Shown: positions 1-9,610 of the stretch, in pieces
Position numbering within the stretch: the stretch's first letter is position 1
How the letters are laid out: the number at the start of each line of letters is the position of its first letter
Origin: Phenylobacterium sp. Root700
GTDB lineage: Bacteria > Pseudomonadota > Alphaproteobacteria > Caulobacterales > Caulobacteraceae
DNA length: 64,000 bases
Direction of reading: 5' to 3'
Assembly (NCBI RefSeq): GCF_001429025.1
Contig: NZ_LMHT01000004.1
Location: 72,825-136,824 of the forward strand
Position numbers and translations under genes: made by a program
The notes under the pieces: generated by a model
The model's input: only the letters and a program-made list of their open reading frames with translations
Database searches by the model: none
Told to the model about the DNA's origin: nothing

Positions 1-249
1 CTGCTAGTCGGCAAGACCGCCCGCCAACGGGTGTCCGGCTTCCTGCTCAGCCTGGCCGAGCGCAGTTCTGACCCGATGATCGAACTGGCCATGGGCCGCC
101 AGGACATGGCTGACTATCTGGGCCTGACCATCGAGACGGTGTCGCGGATGATCACCGACCTGCAGAACAGCAGCCTCGTCGAGTTCCGGAACTGCCGACA
201 CTTCCTGGTTTGCGACCGCAGAGCGCTCGCGAACATCGCCGCCGGCTGA
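1..249 (+). CDS. Crp/Fnr family regulator, C-terminal fragment (5' end outside window)
   Basis: The frame is open from base 1 to the stop at 247-249 and encodes only the C-terminal winged-helix DNA-binding half of a Crp/Fnr regulator. The recognition-helix stretch RQDMADYLGLTIETVSRM is almost identical to that of the FixK-like protein at 22109-22759. The N-terminal sensor domain is outside the window, so an iron-sulfur FNR cannot be told from a cysteine-free FixK. Its place beside hemN and the cbb3 oxidase genes fits an FnrL/FixK role in low-oxygen gene control. That role is inferred from context. Confidence 0.85.
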   Translation: MLVGKTARQRVSGFLLSLAERSSDPMIELAMGRQDMADYLGLTIETVSRMITDLQNSSLVEFRNCRHFLVCDRRALANIAAG

Positions 250-267
250 TCTCGCCGCCCTGCCTGC

Positions 268-1650
268 CTACAGCGTCCTCGAATGGCGCCCCTCCTGGGC
301 GGCGAAGTAGGTGTCGAAGACGGCGCAGATGGAGCGGACCACCAGACGACCGGCCTCGGTCACCGTGATTCGGCCGCCGTCACAGGTCACGAGGCCGTCT
401 CGCTCAAAGCTCGCCATCTGCGCAAGTTCCCGGCTGAACTCACCCAGGTCGCGGCCGTGATCGCAACAGACGCTGTAAAGGTCGACATAGAGATCGCACA
501 TCAGCCGCTCGATGATCTCGCCGCGCAGGCGATCGGCGTTAGTGACCGCCACGCCCCTGGCGATGGGCAAATCCCCCGCCGCCAGAGCGTTCCGCCAGGC
601 CAATTCCTGTGAAGCGTTCTGGACAAAGCCCTGGGGCAGGCTGCCGATCGCCGAGGCTCCGACGCCGATCAGGGCGCGGGCGGAGTCGGTCGTATAGCCC
701 TGGAAGTTCCGGCGCAGGCGTCCCTGCGCCTGAGCCACCGCCAAGTCGTCGCTCGGCAGGGCGAAGTGATCCAGGCCGATGCGAACATACCCTTCCGCGA
801 TCAGGTGTTCGGCGGCGACCTCGCTCTGCTCGAGGCGCTCGGCGGCGCCGGGCAGCGCGGCCTCGTGGATCAGCTGTTGATGGGCCTTCATCCACGGCAC
901 GTGAGCGTAACCGAACAGCGCCAACCGTTCGGGGCGCAGCGGCAGCACCTGGTCGATGGTGGCCAGCGTGTTGCCCACCGTCTGATGCGGGAGCCCGTAC
1001 ATCAGGTCAAGATTGATCGACCCCACGCCAGCCTCACGAAGCCAGCCGACGCAGCGAGCGACGTCTTCGACGCCTTCCCGACGATTGACCGCCTCTTGCA
1101 CCTGGGGCGACAGATTCTGAACGCCGAGGCTGGCGCGGCTGAGGCCGTGGCGCGCCGCGGCCCGGACCCAGTCCTGGGTCAATCCGAGCGGATCGATCTC
1201 CGCGGCCACCTCGAGGCCGGAGTCGAGCCGGAAGACGTCGCTCAACGCCCTGAACAGCACGTCGAGCTCGCCCGCCTTGAGCATGTTCGGGGTGCCGCCG
1301 CCAAGATGCACGGCGCTGACCGGCAGGCGTCCCGGCAAGGCGGCCCCCAGCAAACTCAGCTCGTCCTGAAGGTAGGCGACATAGTCGGCCACCGGCCCGT
1401 GGGTGTTCACGACCCGCGTGTTGCACCCGCAGTACCAGCAAAGCCGCGCGCAGAAAGGCACATGGACATAGACCGACACGGCCTCATCAATTGGCAGGTC
1501 GCCCAGCCAGCGCCGATAGGTCGCCGCATTGACGGCTGGCGTGAACTGAACGGCCGTCGGGTAGCTGGTGTAGCGGGGCGCCCGCCCATCGTACTTTGAG
1601 ACCAGCGAGGCGTGCGAGGGCGGCGGGACAAAGGCGGCGGCGGCGGTCAC
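268..1650 (-). CDS. hemN: Oxygen-independent coproporphyrinogen III oxidase
   Basis: Radical-SAM enzyme that decarboxylates coproporphyrinogen III to protoporphyrinogen IX without oxygen, supplying haem to the neighbouring cbb3 oxidase. The CX3CX2C-type cluster motif is visible (CARLCWYCGC), as is the downstream GGGTPN segment. The frame is open to 1806, but the extra N-terminus is arginine-rich and unlike the family. GTG at 1650 has GGAG eight bases upstream and gives 460 residues, the usual length. Next to the cco genes on the same strand, 65 bp downstream of ccoS, so probably co-expressed under low oxygen. Confidence 0.93.
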   Translation of the reverse strand: MTAAAAFVPPPSHASLVSKYDGRAPRYTSYPTAVQFTPAVNAATYRRWLGDLPIDEAVSVYVHVPFCARLCWYCGCNTRVVNTHGPVADYVAYLQDELSLLGAALPGRLPVSAVHLGGGTPNMLKAGELDVLFRALSDVFRLDSGLEVAAEIDPLGLTQDWVRAAARHGLSRASLGVQNLSPQVQEAVNRREGVEDVARCVGWLREAGVGSINLDLMYGLPHQTVGNTLATIDQVLPLRPERLALFGYAHVPWMKAHQQLIHEAALPGAAERLEQSEVAAEHLIAEGYVRIGLDHFALPSDDLAVAQAQGRLRRNFQGYTTDSARALIGVGASAIGSLPQGFVQNASQELAWRNALAAGDLPIARGVAVTNADRLRGEIIERLMCDLYVDLYSVCCDHGRDLGEFSRELAQMASFERDGLVTCDGGRITVTEAGRLVVRSICAVFDTYFAAQEGRHSRTL

Positions 1651-1715
1651 GGGGCAAGCTCCAGAAGGCGACGCCTTCACCTTGCCTGGCCCGTAATAGC
1701 GCGCCGTGACATCGG

Positions 1716-1874
1716 TCAATCCAGCGGCCGATCGACTGGATCTTCGAGCAGTATGCGCGAGGCGTCGCCGAGCGGGTCGTCGTACTGGCCGCTCCGCACC
1801 GTCCACCAGAAGGCCGCCAGTCCGGTGAGCGCCAGCAGGATCGAGACCGTCGCCAGGAAGATCAGGATGCTCAT
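1716..1874 (-). CDS. ccoS: cbb3 oxidase maturation protein CcoS
   Basis: Protein of 52 residues. It starts MSILIFLATVSILLALTGLA, a single N-terminal membrane helix, followed by the typical FWW...GQYDDP segment (residues 22-34) and a short acidic tail. CcoS is needed to insert cofactors into the cbb3 catalytic subunit. Its ATG overlaps the ccoI stop as ATGA (1871-1874), which shows translational coupling and completes the ccoGHIS set. Confidence 0.92.
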   Translation of the reverse strand: MSILIFLATVSILLALTGLAAFWWTVRSGQYDDPLGDASRILLEDPVDRPLD

Positions 1875-4051
1875 CTGCGCGCCTTCACGCCGGTCCGCAG
1901 GGCGTTGAGCGTCACGGTCAGCGACGACCCCGACATGGCCAAGGCGGCGACCAGCGGGTTGATGAACCCGAACATCGCCGCCGGCGCGGCGATCAGGTTG
2001 TAGAGCGCGGCGAAGGCGAAGTTCTCCAGCGCCCGGCGACGCGCCGAACGCGCGACATCTAGCGCCGCCACCACCGCCTCCAACCCCTCGCCCGAGAACA
2101 CCAGGTCGGCGGCGTTCTGGCTGGCGTCCAGCGCTGAGCCGGGGGCCATCGCGGCATGGGCGTTGGCGAGCGCCGGCGCGTCGTTGAGGCCGTCGCCGAC
2201 CATCAACACCCGGCGACCTTCCCGGCCCCGCGCGGCGACGGCCTCGGACTTCTCGGCCGGCGTCAGCCCGGCGCGCCAGGTCTCGATCCCCAACGCCTGC
2301 GCGGCCTTGGCGACTGGCGCGGCGAGGTCGCCCGAGAGGATTTCGATAGTCAGGCCGCGTTTGCGCAGGGCGGCGATAGTCTCCACGGCGTCAGGCCGGA
2401 TGGCGTCGGCGAAGGCGAAACGTATCTTGGTGTCGCCGTCGAAGCCGAACCACAGCTCGGTCTCGCTGGGCGCCGCGCCCGGTACGCCGACGAAGGCCGC
2501 CCGTCCGAGCCGAGCGTGTCGTCCACCGATCCAGCCTTCGACACCCTGGCCGGGCGTTTCGACCACATCCTCGGCCAGCGACGACACGCCCGTCTGGGCC
2601 GATAACGCCTTAGACAGAGGATGCGCCGAGGCCCGCGCCAGGGGGGCGGCCATGGCGATGGCGGCGGGGACCGGATCGAGCAGGCGCGGACGCCCCTCGG
2701 TCAGGACCCCGGTCTTGTCGAACACCACGTGGTCGACCTCAGCCAACCGCTCCAGCGCCGCACCGGACTTGACCAGCACGCCGCGCCGGAACAGCCGCGC
2801 AGAGGCGGTGATCTGCACCGCCGGGACCGCCAAGCCCAGCGCGCAGGGACAGGTGATGATCAACACCGCCACCGCCCGCAGCAGCGCCTCGCGCGGCCCG
2901 AGCCCCAGCGCCAAGCCGCCCAGGAACGTGATCATCGCGGCGCTATGGACCACCGGCACGTAGAGGGCGGCGGCCTTGTCGGCCAGGCGCACATAGAGCG
3001 AGCGCGATTGCGCCCCGGCCTCGACCAGTCGTGCGATGGCCGCGACGGCCGAGTCCTCTGAGCGCGCTGTCGCGCGCAGCCGCATCGTGCCGGTCAGATT
3101 CAGCGCGCCGGCGCGGCAGATATCGTTCGTCCCGACACGAACCGGGGCCGTCTCGCCAGTCAGCAGGGCGTTGTCGAGGTCCGATGCGCCGCCTTCGACC
3201 ACGCCATCGACCGGGATGCGTTCGCCCGGACGCACCAGCAGCAGGTCGCCGGCGCGGATATCGTCGAGCGGCGTGCGATGTTCCACGCCCCCCTCCCCGA
3301 CCACCACGGCGGCCGACGCCTGCATGGCCAGCAGGTCGCCCGCAGCGCTGCGGGCGCTAGCTCGCAACTGATGATCCAGCCAACGGCCGATCAGCAGCAG
3401 GAAGAGCAGCGAGATGGCGGCGTCGAAATAGGTGTCGGCCCCGCCAAGCACCGTCTCCACGAAACTGATGACCAGGGTCAAGATCACGCCGATGGAGATC
3501 GGCACGTCCATATTGGCCCGCCTCTTGCGCAGCGAGCGCCAAGCCGAGGTGAAGAACGGCATGCCTGCATAGACCGCGCAGGGCGCCGCAATCACGGCGC
3601 TCATCCACTGCATCAGGGTCCGCGTCGCCGGCCCCAGCTCCTGGCCAAACAGCCCGGCCCAGATGGGCACTGAGAACATCATCGCGTTGCCAGCCCCGAA
3701 GGCGGCCACGCCCAGCGCCATGCTCAGACGCCGTCCCTCGGCGTCATGAGCGGCCATCGCCTTGGCCGGGTCGAACGGCGTGGCCGGATAGCCCAGACCC
3801 TCGAGCCGTTCCAGCACCGCCCCGGCGTCGTCTCGTCCGCGCTCGAAGGCCACCGATAGCTTGCCGGTCGTCAGGTTCAGCCGCGCCGAAGTCACCGTCG
3901 GCATGGCGCTGATCTCGCGCTCGATCTTGGAGAGGCACGCCGTGCAGCGCGCGCCCTTGACCAGCAGGTCGATCGACGGGCGCCCATCCTCGCCGTCCCG
4001 CAGGAAGGCTGAGAAGTCCTGATGCTCCAGGACGTGCGAGGTCATGGCCAT
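1871..4051 (-). CDS. ccoI: Copper-translocating P-type ATPase CcoI/FixI
   Basis: P1B-type ATPase of 726 residues that exports copper for assembly of the cbb3 CuB centre. Order of elements: an N-terminal heavy-metal domain with C36-T-A-C39, several membrane helices, the TGE actuator motif (298-300), the CPC metal-binding motif in the membrane (401-403), the phosphorylation motif DKTG (445-448) and a C-terminal GDGLND hinge. The start overlaps the ccoH stop. ATG 4045 makes an exact ATGA overlap and ATG 4051 is two codons earlier; either could be used. It sits in the usual ccoGHIS order. Confidence 0.95.
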   Translation of the reverse strand: MAMTSHVLEHQDFSAFLRDGEDGRPSIDLLVKGARCTACLSKIEREISAMPTVTSARLNLTTGKLSVAFERGRDDAGAVLERLEGLGYPATPFDPAKAMAAHDAEGRRLSMALGVAAFGAGNAMMFSVPIWAGLFGQELGPATRTLMQWMSAVIAAPCAVYAGMPFFTSAWRSLRKRRANMDVPISIGVILTLVISFVETVLGGADTYFDAAISLLFLLLIGRWLDHQLRASARSAAGDLLAMQASAAVVVGEGGVEHRTPLDDIRAGDLLLVRPGERIPVDGVVEGGASDLDNALLTGETAPVRVGTNDICRAGALNLTGTMRLRATARSEDSAVAAIARLVEAGAQSRSLYVRLADKAAALYVPVVHSAAMITFLGGLALGLGPREALLRAVAVLIITCPCALGLAVPAVQITASARLFRRGVLVKSGAALERLAEVDHVVFDKTGVLTEGRPRLLDPVPAAIAMAAPLARASAHPLSKALSAQTGVSSLAEDVVETPGQGVEGWIGGRHARLGRAAFVGVPGAAPSETELWFGFDGDTKIRFAFADAIRPDAVETIAALRKRGLTIEILSGDLAAPVAKAAQALGIETWRAGLTPAEKSEAVAARGREGRRVLMVGDGLNDAPALANAHAAMAPGSALDASQNAADLVFSGEGLEAVVAALDVARSARRRALENFAFAALYNLIAAPAAMFGFINPLVAALAMSGSSLTVTLNALRTGVKARR

Positions 4052-4527
4052 ATCAGTCGACGCTCCCCTTCAAAGACCTCCGCGCCAGAGCCCGCAGCCG
4101 CGAAGTGCAGATCCCAGGCGCCGGATCCGGGCCCCACCTTGGCGAGATAGCGTCCCGGCGAAGCCTCGGTGAATTTCAAGCTGATCTGCCCGGCCTGAGT
4201 GGCCGGGCGCCGCAATACACCCTCGATTCTCAGCCCCCGCAGCGGCTGGTAGGCGCGATCGCGCATGTCGATCTCGACCCCCGGGCCGGCGGCCGCGGCG
4301 CTCGCGCGCCAACCGAGTTCGGCCTGCGCCCGCCGCTGGGCCACGGTGCGGTTGAACCCCACCCCGTCCTCATAAGGCGTCTCCGACACCTGTCCTGGGA
4401 AGGAGCGATAGGCGGCGGTCAGGAAGTATCCATTCACCGCGATGATCACCCCAAAAAAGGCGATGACGGTGAACAGGACGTGACGTCCTTCGATCCGGAA
4501 GCCCGGCTGTTCGGGTGTGGGGGTCAT
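4042..4527 (-). CDS. ccoH: cbb3 oxidase assembly protein CcoH/FixH
   Basis: FixH family membrane protein of 161 residues. It has a short cytoplasmic N-terminus, one membrane helix near residues 16-35 (FTVIAFFGVIIAVNGYFLTA) and a periplasmic domain with the usual EASPGRY motif. CcoH helps assemble and stabilise the cbb3 complex with CcoI. The start overlaps the ccoG stop by four bases (ATGA, 4524-4527), and the stop overlaps ccoI. Confidence 0.93.
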   Translation of the reverse strand: MTPTPEQPGFRIEGRHVLFTVIAFFGVIIAVNGYFLTAAYRSFPGQVSETPYEDGVGFNRTVAQRRAQAELGWRASAAAAGPGVEIDMRDRAYQPLRGLRIEGVLRRPATQAGQISLKFTEASPGRYLAKVGPGSGAWDLHFAAAGSGAEVFEGERRLIWP

Positions 4528-6032
4528 TGGCTGTTCGCAGCTCCAGACAGGAAGGTTGTGGCGGTCCGCGCCTCCTCCCGGGACGAGCGCACGACGAAGG
4601 TCGCGGGCAGGTTCGGGGCGCTCAACACCTGCGGCGGCAGGGTGACGAACACCCGGACGGCGCGCACCTCGTTGGCCGGAACCTCAACGGTGATCGCCTT
4701 GGCGGTCTCCGACGATCCGGGCATTTTCAGCACCGCGGCAGGCTGGCCCTTCAGGGCGATCGTCATCTGCTCGGACTGGAAGCTGCGGTTGGCGACCTTC
4801 AGGGTGTAGCCGTTGCGGACCGCGCCATCGTGCAGCCGCACGAACACCGGGTTGCGGTCGCGCGTCACGTGCAGGTCCAGCGTCGTCCGGGTGGACAGGC
4901 CCCAGATCATCAACGCCGACACCGCCCCCAGAGCGAGCGCATAGAACACCGTCCGCGGCCGCACCAAGCGATAGAGCGCTGGGCGTCCCGCCGCCCTCGC
5001 CTCGACCGCGGCGTCGGTGTCATAGGCGATGAGCCCCGCCGGGCGGCCGACCTTGATCATCACCTCGTCGCAAGCGTCGATACAGAGACCGCAGTTGATG
5101 CACTCGAGCTGTGAGCCGTCGCGGATGTCGATGCCCATAGGGCAAGCGGTGACACACTGGTTGCAGTCGACGCAGTCGCCGCGACCAGCCCAGTCCGCGC
5201 CCTTCTTGTGCGCCCCGCGCGGCTCGCCGCGATCATGGCGATAGGTGACCTGCAAAGAGTGGGTGTCGAGCATCGCGCCCTGGATGCGCGGCCAGGGGCA
5301 CATGTAGACGCAGACCTGCTCGCGCATCATGCCGGCGAAGACATAGGTCGTGAAAGTCAGGAGGGCGCAGAAGACGTAGCCGGTGGTCGGCCCCTGCCCG
5401 CTCCAGAAGTCGCGCAGCAGGCTCGGAGCGTCGTGGAAGTAGAAGATCCAGGCGCCGCCGGTGGCGAAGGCGATTCCCAGCCACACCGCGTGCTTGCCGA
5501 CCTTCCGCCACGCCTTGCTAAGCGACCACGGCGCCGTGTCGAGCCGCATGCGGGCGTTGCGATCGCCCTCGAACAGCCGCTCGACATAGATGAAGAGGTC
5601 GGTCCAGACTGTCTGCGGGCAGGAATAACCGCACCACAGCCGGCCAAACAGCGCCGTGACCAGGAATAGGGCCAGCGCGGCGATCACCAGCAGGCCGGTG
5701 ATGAAGTGCACCTCCTGCGGCCAGAGCTGGATGTCGAAGACGTAGAACCGCCGGCCGGCGAAATCGACCAGCACCGCTTGGTCGGGTAGGTTCCCCGGCC
5801 GCGACCAGCGGATCCACGGCGTCACGTAATAGATCACCAAGGTGGCGATCAGCACCGCCCACTTGATCGCCCGCCACCGGCCATGAACCAACTTCGGATA
5901 GATCGGCGTGCGCGGCTTGTACAAGCCACCGCCCGGCCCGCCGGCGGCGCGGACCCGAGCGGCGGCCGAGACAGGACCCTTGCCGGCGGGGGCCGGCTTG
6001 GGGGGCTGGGTCCGGTCTATGACGACCGTCAT
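4524..6032 (-). CDS. ccoG: Cytochrome oxidase accessory ferredoxin-like protein CcoG/FixG
   Basis: Membrane iron-sulfur protein of 502 residues, implicated in copper reduction for cbb3 assembly. Several helices surround a region with two cysteine clusters, CVDCNQCVTACP and CINCGLCIDAC, each able to ligate a [4Fe-4S] centre. A further cysteine pair precedes them in a helix (CGYSCPQ). The C-terminal part is an Ig-like domain. The N-terminus is proline-rich, which is common in the family. The gene starts seven bases after ccoP ends, so ccoNOQP and ccoGHIS appear to form one transcription unit. Confidence 0.95.
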   Translation of the reverse strand: MTVVIDRTQPPKPAPAGKGPVSAAARVRAAGGPGGGLYKPRTPIYPKLVHGRWRAIKWAVLIATLVIYYVTPWIRWSRPGNLPDQAVLVDFAGRRFYVFDIQLWPQEVHFITGLLVIAALALFLVTALFGRLWCGYSCPQTVWTDLFIYVERLFEGDRNARMRLDTAPWSLSKAWRKVGKHAVWLGIAFATGGAWIFYFHDAPSLLRDFWSGQGPTTGYVFCALLTFTTYVFAGMMREQVCVYMCPWPRIQGAMLDTHSLQVTYRHDRGEPRGAHKKGADWAGRGDCVDCNQCVTACPMGIDIRDGSQLECINCGLCIDACDEVMIKVGRPAGLIAYDTDAAVEARAAGRPALYRLVRPRTVFYALALGAVSALMIWGLSTRTTLDLHVTRDRNPVFVRLHDGAVRNGYTLKVANRSFQSEQMTIALKGQPAAVLKMPGSSETAKAITVEVPANEVRAVRVFVTLPPQVLSAPNLPATFVVRSSREEARTATTFLSGAANSQ

Positions 6033-6038
6033 GGCGCT

Positions 6039-6905
6039 CTATTGCCCCCCGGCGTTGGCGTGGATGTAGACGGCCAGCGCCTTAAGGGTTTCAGGATCAA
6101 AGCGGGTCTTCCAGGACGGCATGACCCCGCCCTTGCCAGCCCAGATTTGGCCGCGGATGTCGTCGCGCGAAGAGCCGTAGAGCCACTCCTGGTCGGTCAG
6201 GTTCGGCGCGCCCTTGGTCTGGTCGCCAAGCCCCTCAACGCCGTGGCACGCGGCGCACTGCTCGGCGTAGGTCGGCGCGGCGCGCGCGACCGCCGCGGCG
6301 TCGGCCTTACGCCGTGAGAGCATCACCACGTACTCGGTCAGGTCCGAGATCTGCGCCGAGGTCAGCATCTGGTCGCGGCCGAACGCCGGCATCTGCGAGA
6401 ACCGCGTCTGCGGATGGTCCGAGCGGATGCCCACCTCGATGGTCCGGTGGATGTCGCTCAGCGAGCCGCCCCACAGCCAGACGTCGTCGCGCAGGTTGGC
6501 GTAGCCCTTGGTCCCCACGCCGCCGGTGCCATGGCAGGTCGCGCAGTTGTCGCCGAACACCGACTGGCCGATCGCCTGGGCGTAGGCTTGGAGTTCCGGA
6601 TCGGCCTCGATCTCCTCGAGCGACGCCTTCTGCAGCTTGGCGGCCTGGGCGCCGCGCAGCTGCTTCAGGCCCTGCAGTTCGCGCACCACGTCGGCGCGGT
6701 CTGATTGGCCGAGCATGCCCTTGGTGTAGCCGCTAACGCCCGGCCAGGCTGGCATCAGCACCCAATAGACGGCCGCCACCGCGATGCCGGCATAGAAGAC
6801 GTAGAGCCACCAGCGCGGCAGCGGATTATCCAATTCACGGATGCCGTCCCACTCGTGACCCGTGGTCTCGACGCCCGTGACCTCGTCGGTCTCACGCTTC
6901 GACAT
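6039..6905 (-). CDS. ccoP: cbb3-type cytochrome c oxidase subunit III (CcoP)
   Basis: Di-haem cytochrome c subunit of 288 residues. It has one membrane helix (about residues 33-52), then two cytochrome c domains with CATCH (121-125) and CAACH (217-221). Likely axial methionines are in QMPAFG (M172) and VMPSW (M262). It passes electrons from bc1/soluble cytochrome c to CcoO and CcoN. ATG 6905 has GAGG seven bases upstream and is preferred over ATG 6917. The start overlaps the ccoQ end by 14 bases. Confidence 0.96.
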   Translation of the reverse strand: MSKRETDEVTGVETTGHEWDGIRELDNPLPRWWLYVFYAGIAVAAVYWVLMPAWPGVSGYTKGMLGQSDRADVVRELQGLKQLRGAQAAKLQKASLEEIEADPELQAYAQAIGQSVFGDNCATCHGTGGVGTKGYANLRDDVWLWGGSLSDIHRTIEVGIRSDHPQTRFSQMPAFGRDQMLTSAQISDLTEYVVMLSRRKADAAAVARAAPTYAEQCAACHGVEGLGDQTKGAPNLTDQEWLYGSSRDDIRGQIWAGKGGVMPSWKTRFDPETLKALAVYIHANAGGQ

Positions 6906-7071
6906 CGGGGGCCTCATGGTCTTGCAGGGGAAGGCTGGCGAGGCGCTTGAACGCCGCGCGATTGCGGGGCCACAGGGCGTAGGCGACGCCGCAGGCGAAG
7001 ATCGCGCTGAAGTAGATCAGCCCGCCCTGTTGGGCGAACCGGGCCACGGTTTCGTAGGTTAGCTCGCTCAT
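6892..7071 (-). CDS. ccoQ: cbb3 oxidase small subunit CcoQ/FixQ
   Basis: Protein of 59 residues with one membrane helix ([17 protein letters not shown]) followed by a basic segment ending [13 protein letters not shown]. This is the standard FixQ layout. Its ATG overlaps the ccoO stop as ATGA (7068-7071), and its end overlaps ccoP. CcoQ stabilises the association of CcoP with the core complex. Confidence 0.93.
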   Translation of the reverse strand: MSELTYETVARFAQQGGLIYFSAIFACGVAYALWPRNRAAFKRLASLPLQDHEAPDVEA

Positions 7072-7802
7072 CGCCGGTTCTCCGGCGCCTCGGCCTGGTA
7101 GGTCGAGAAATCGACCAGGCCGCCGAGCATCTGGAGATAGGCGACCAGGGCGTCCATCTCGGTCAGGCGATCTGGATCGCCGTCGAAGTCGCGTTGCAGG
7201 ACCTTGCCGCCATAGCGGTTCTGGAGCTTGGTCGGGGCCGCGAAGGGATCGGCCTGGGTCTCCAGATCTTCCTTGGCGTTGTCGATCATGTCCTGGGTGT
7301 AGGGCACGCCCACCCGGGTCATGGCGCGGATCTTGTCTTCGATCGCCCCGTAGTCGAGCGTCTTCTTGGCCAGGAAGGCGTAGGGCGGCATGACCGATTC
7401 CGGCACCACCGAGCGCGGATCGATCAGGTGGTCGGTGTGCCAACTGTCGGAGTACTTGCCCCCGACGCGCGCCAGGTCTGGCCCGGTGCGCTTCGACCCC
7501 CACTGGAACGGATGGTCGTACATGCTCTCGGCCGCCAGGCTGTAGTGGCCGTAGCGTTCGACCTCGTCGCGCAGCGGACGGATCATCTGCGAGTGGCAGG
7601 TGTAGCAGCCCTCGCGGATGTAGATGTCGCGGCCTTCGAGTTCGAGCGGGGTGTAGGGCCGCACGCCCTCCACCTTCTCGATGGTGCTCTCCAGATAGAA
7701 GAGCGGCGCGATTTCCACGATGCCGCCGATCGAGACGACGATCAGGATGGCGATGACGAGCGGCAACGAGTGCCGCTCCAGCTTGGTGTGATGCTTCCAC
7801 AT
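7068..7802 (-). CDS. ccoO: cbb3-type cytochrome c oxidase subunit II (CcoO)
   Basis: Mono-haem cytochrome c subunit of 244 residues. It has an N-terminal membrane anchor (about residues 13-35), the haem site CYTCH in [13 protein letters not shown], and the conserved stretches [17 protein letters not shown] and WHTDHL. A MPPYAFL segment holds the probable axial methionine. It lies between ccoN (16 bases away) and ccoQ (4-base overlap). Confidence 0.96.
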   Translation of the reverse strand: MWKHHTKLERHSLPLVIAILIVVSIGGIVEIAPLFYLESTIEKVEGVRPYTPLELEGRDIYIREGCYTCHSQMIRPLRDEVERYGHYSLAAESMYDHPFQWGSKRTGPDLARVGGKYSDSWHTDHLIDPRSVVPESVMPPYAFLAKKTLDYGAIEDKIRAMTRVGVPYTQDMIDNAKEDLETQADPFAAPTKLQNRYGGKVLQRDFDGDPDRLTEMDALVAYLQMLGGLVDFSTYQAEAPENRR

Positions 7803-7818
7803 GATCTGCTTAAGGCCC

Positions 7819-9477
7819 CTACTCGGCCGCGATGAGCGCGGGCGCGGGCGCGGTCAGACTCTGCGCGCTAGGCGCGGAGCTGGGCATGCGGACGGTGCGC
7901 CACAGGTTGTAGGACATGATCACCGCGCCGGAGAGGTACATGAGCCCCCCGATGGTGCGGATGACGTTCTCGATGTGCTTGGCGGCGACGGTCTCGACGA
8001 AGGAGTTCGCGAGGAAGCCTTGGGGCGTGTATTCGCGCCACATCAGGCCTTCCATGACGCCCGAGACCCACATCGCGCAGATGTAGAGAAGGATCCCCAG
8101 CGTCGCGATCCAGAAGTGCCACTCGGCCAAGCGGTTGGAGTAGAGCTTTTCCTTCTTCCACAGCCACGGAACCAGGCAGTACATCGCCCCGAAGGAGATG
8201 AAGCCGACCCAGCCCAGCGCCCCGGAATGCACGTGGCCGATGGTCCAGTCGGTGTAGTGGCTGAGCGAATTGACCTCGCGGATCGACATCAGCGGACCTT
8301 CGAAGGTCGACATGCCGTAGAAGGCGATAGACACCGCCATCATCCGGATCACCGGATCGGTGCGCAGCTTGTCCCAGGCGCCCGACAGGGTCATCAGGCC
8401 GTTGATCATCCCGCCCCAGGACGGCATCCACAGCATGATCGAGAAGGTCATGCCCAGGGTCTGCGCCCACTGCGGCAGGGCCGTGTAGTGCAGATGGTGC
8501 GGGCCCGCCCAGATGTAGATGAAGATCAGCGACCAGAAGTGGACGATGGACAGGCGGTACGAATAGACCGGCCGCTCCGCGCGCTTGGGCACGAAGTAGT
8601 ACATCATCGCCAGGAAGCCGGCGGTCAGCAGGAAGCCCACGGCGTTGTGGCCGTACCACCACTGGATCAGGGCGTCCTGAACCCCCGCGAACAGCGAGAC
8701 GCTGCGGCTGCTGAGGCCGTTGATCGGAACCGCCAGATTGTTGACGATGTGCAGCAGGGCGATGGTGACGATGAAGGCGAGGTAGAACCAGTTCGCCACA
8801 TAGATGTGCGGCTCCTTGCGCTTCCAAAGCGTGCCCAGGAAGATGAACAGATAGGCGACCCAGACGGCCGTCAGCCACAGATCGACAACCCACTCGGGCT
8901 CGGCGTACTCGCGCGATTGGGTGATGCCGGCCAGGTAACCCGTGGCCGCGAGCACGATGAAGAGTTGGTAGCCCCAGAACACGAACCAGGGCCAGACGCC
9001 GCCCGCGAGCCGGGCCCTGCAGGTGCGCTGGACGACATAGAAGGACGTCGCGATCAGAGCGTTGCCGCCAAAGGCGAAGACCACGCCCGAGGTGTGCAAC
9101 GGCCGCAGCCGGCCGAAGTTCAGCCAGCCGTGCTCAGGAAAATAGAACACCGCAGGCCAGGACAGCTGGGCGGCGATCACCACCCCGGCCAGCAGGCCCA
9201 CGATCGCCCAGAACATCGTGGCGATCACGCCGGCCCGGACGACGCCGTCGGCATACGCATTTTCCGGGGACCGGAGACGGCCCGAGGTGATGGCGACGGT
9301 CATGACCAAGAGCGCGATCACGAACGCGCCCAGGAACATCCAGCCCTGGAACCGGAAGAGCCTGTCGTCCGACAGGGCGGTGGCCAGCAGGGCGCCGAAG
9401 GCGAGCAGCCCCGTGGTCACGAAGAGCAGCACCGCGTCGAGGGGCGCCGCCTTTGATGTTGCCGATTGAGTAGACAT
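7819..9477 (-). CDS. ccoN: cbb3-type cytochrome c oxidase subunit I (CcoN)
   Basis: Catalytic haem-copper oxidase subunit of 552 residues, with about 12-14 membrane helices. Conserved His-containing segments are visible: RPLHTSG for the low-spin haem, [10 protein letters not shown] for Cu[11 protein letters not shown], and [12 protein letters not shown] near the C-terminal haem ligands. It reduces oxygen with high affinity and pumps protons. It is the first gene of the ccoNOQPGHIS unit, and a perfect FNR/FixK box lies 60 bases upstream (9537-9550). Confidence 0.97.
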   Translation of the reverse strand: MSTQSATSKAAPLDAVLLFVTTGLLAFGALLATALSDDRLFRFQGWMFLGAFVIALLVMTVAITSGRLRSPENAYADGVVRAGVIATMFWAIVGLLAGVVIAAQLSWPAVFYFPEHGWLNFGRLRPLHTSGVVFAFGGNALIATSFYVVQRTCRARLAGGVWPWFVFWGYQLFIVLAATGYLAGITQSREYAEPEWVVDLWLTAVWVAYLFIFLGTLWKRKEPHIYVANWFYLAFIVTIALLHIVNNLAVPINGLSSRSVSLFAGVQDALIQWWYGHNAVGFLLTAGFLAMMYYFVPKRAERPVYSYRLSIVHFWSLIFIYIWAGPHHLHYTALPQWAQTLGMTFSIMLWMPSWGGMINGLMTLSGAWDKLRTDPVIRMMAVSIAFYGMSTFEGPLMSIREVNSLSHYTDWTIGHVHSGALGWVGFISFGAMYCLVPWLWKKEKLYSNRLAEWHFWIATLGILLYICAMWVSGVMEGLMWREYTPQGFLANSFVETVAAKHIENVIRTIGGLMYLSGAVIMSYNLWRTVRMPSSAPSAQSLTAPAPALIAAE

Positions 9478-9536
9478 GGTCCCCGCCAGCCGTTGAAACG
9501 CCCGGGGCCACTTCGCGCGGATGGTGTGCGCGCGCC

Positions 9537-9550
9537 TTGATTTCGATCAA
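9537..9550. promoter_or_regulatory. FNR/FixK box between ccoN and the divergent small gene
   Basis: TTGATTTCGATCAA matches the perfect TTGAT-N4-ATCAA consensus of FNR/FixK activators. It lies 60 bases upstream of ccoN and 61 bases upstream of the divergent GTG at 9611, so it could serve both. Confidence 0.88.
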
Positions 9551-9610
9551 TGCGGCGCCCATGCCGGCGTCGGATCGTGCCGCAGAACCAGAGCCGACCA
9601 GGAGCCCGCC

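Noticed and set aside
1651..1806. N-terminal extension of hemN to 1806
   Set aside because: It overlaps ccoS, is unlike HemN family N-termini, and GTG 1650 has a proper ribosome site.
7801..9456. A 551-codon plus-strand frame opposite ccoN
   Set aside because: It is an antisense shadow of ccoN: arginine/histidine/proline-rich, with no family resemblance. Long antisense frames are common in high-GC DNA.
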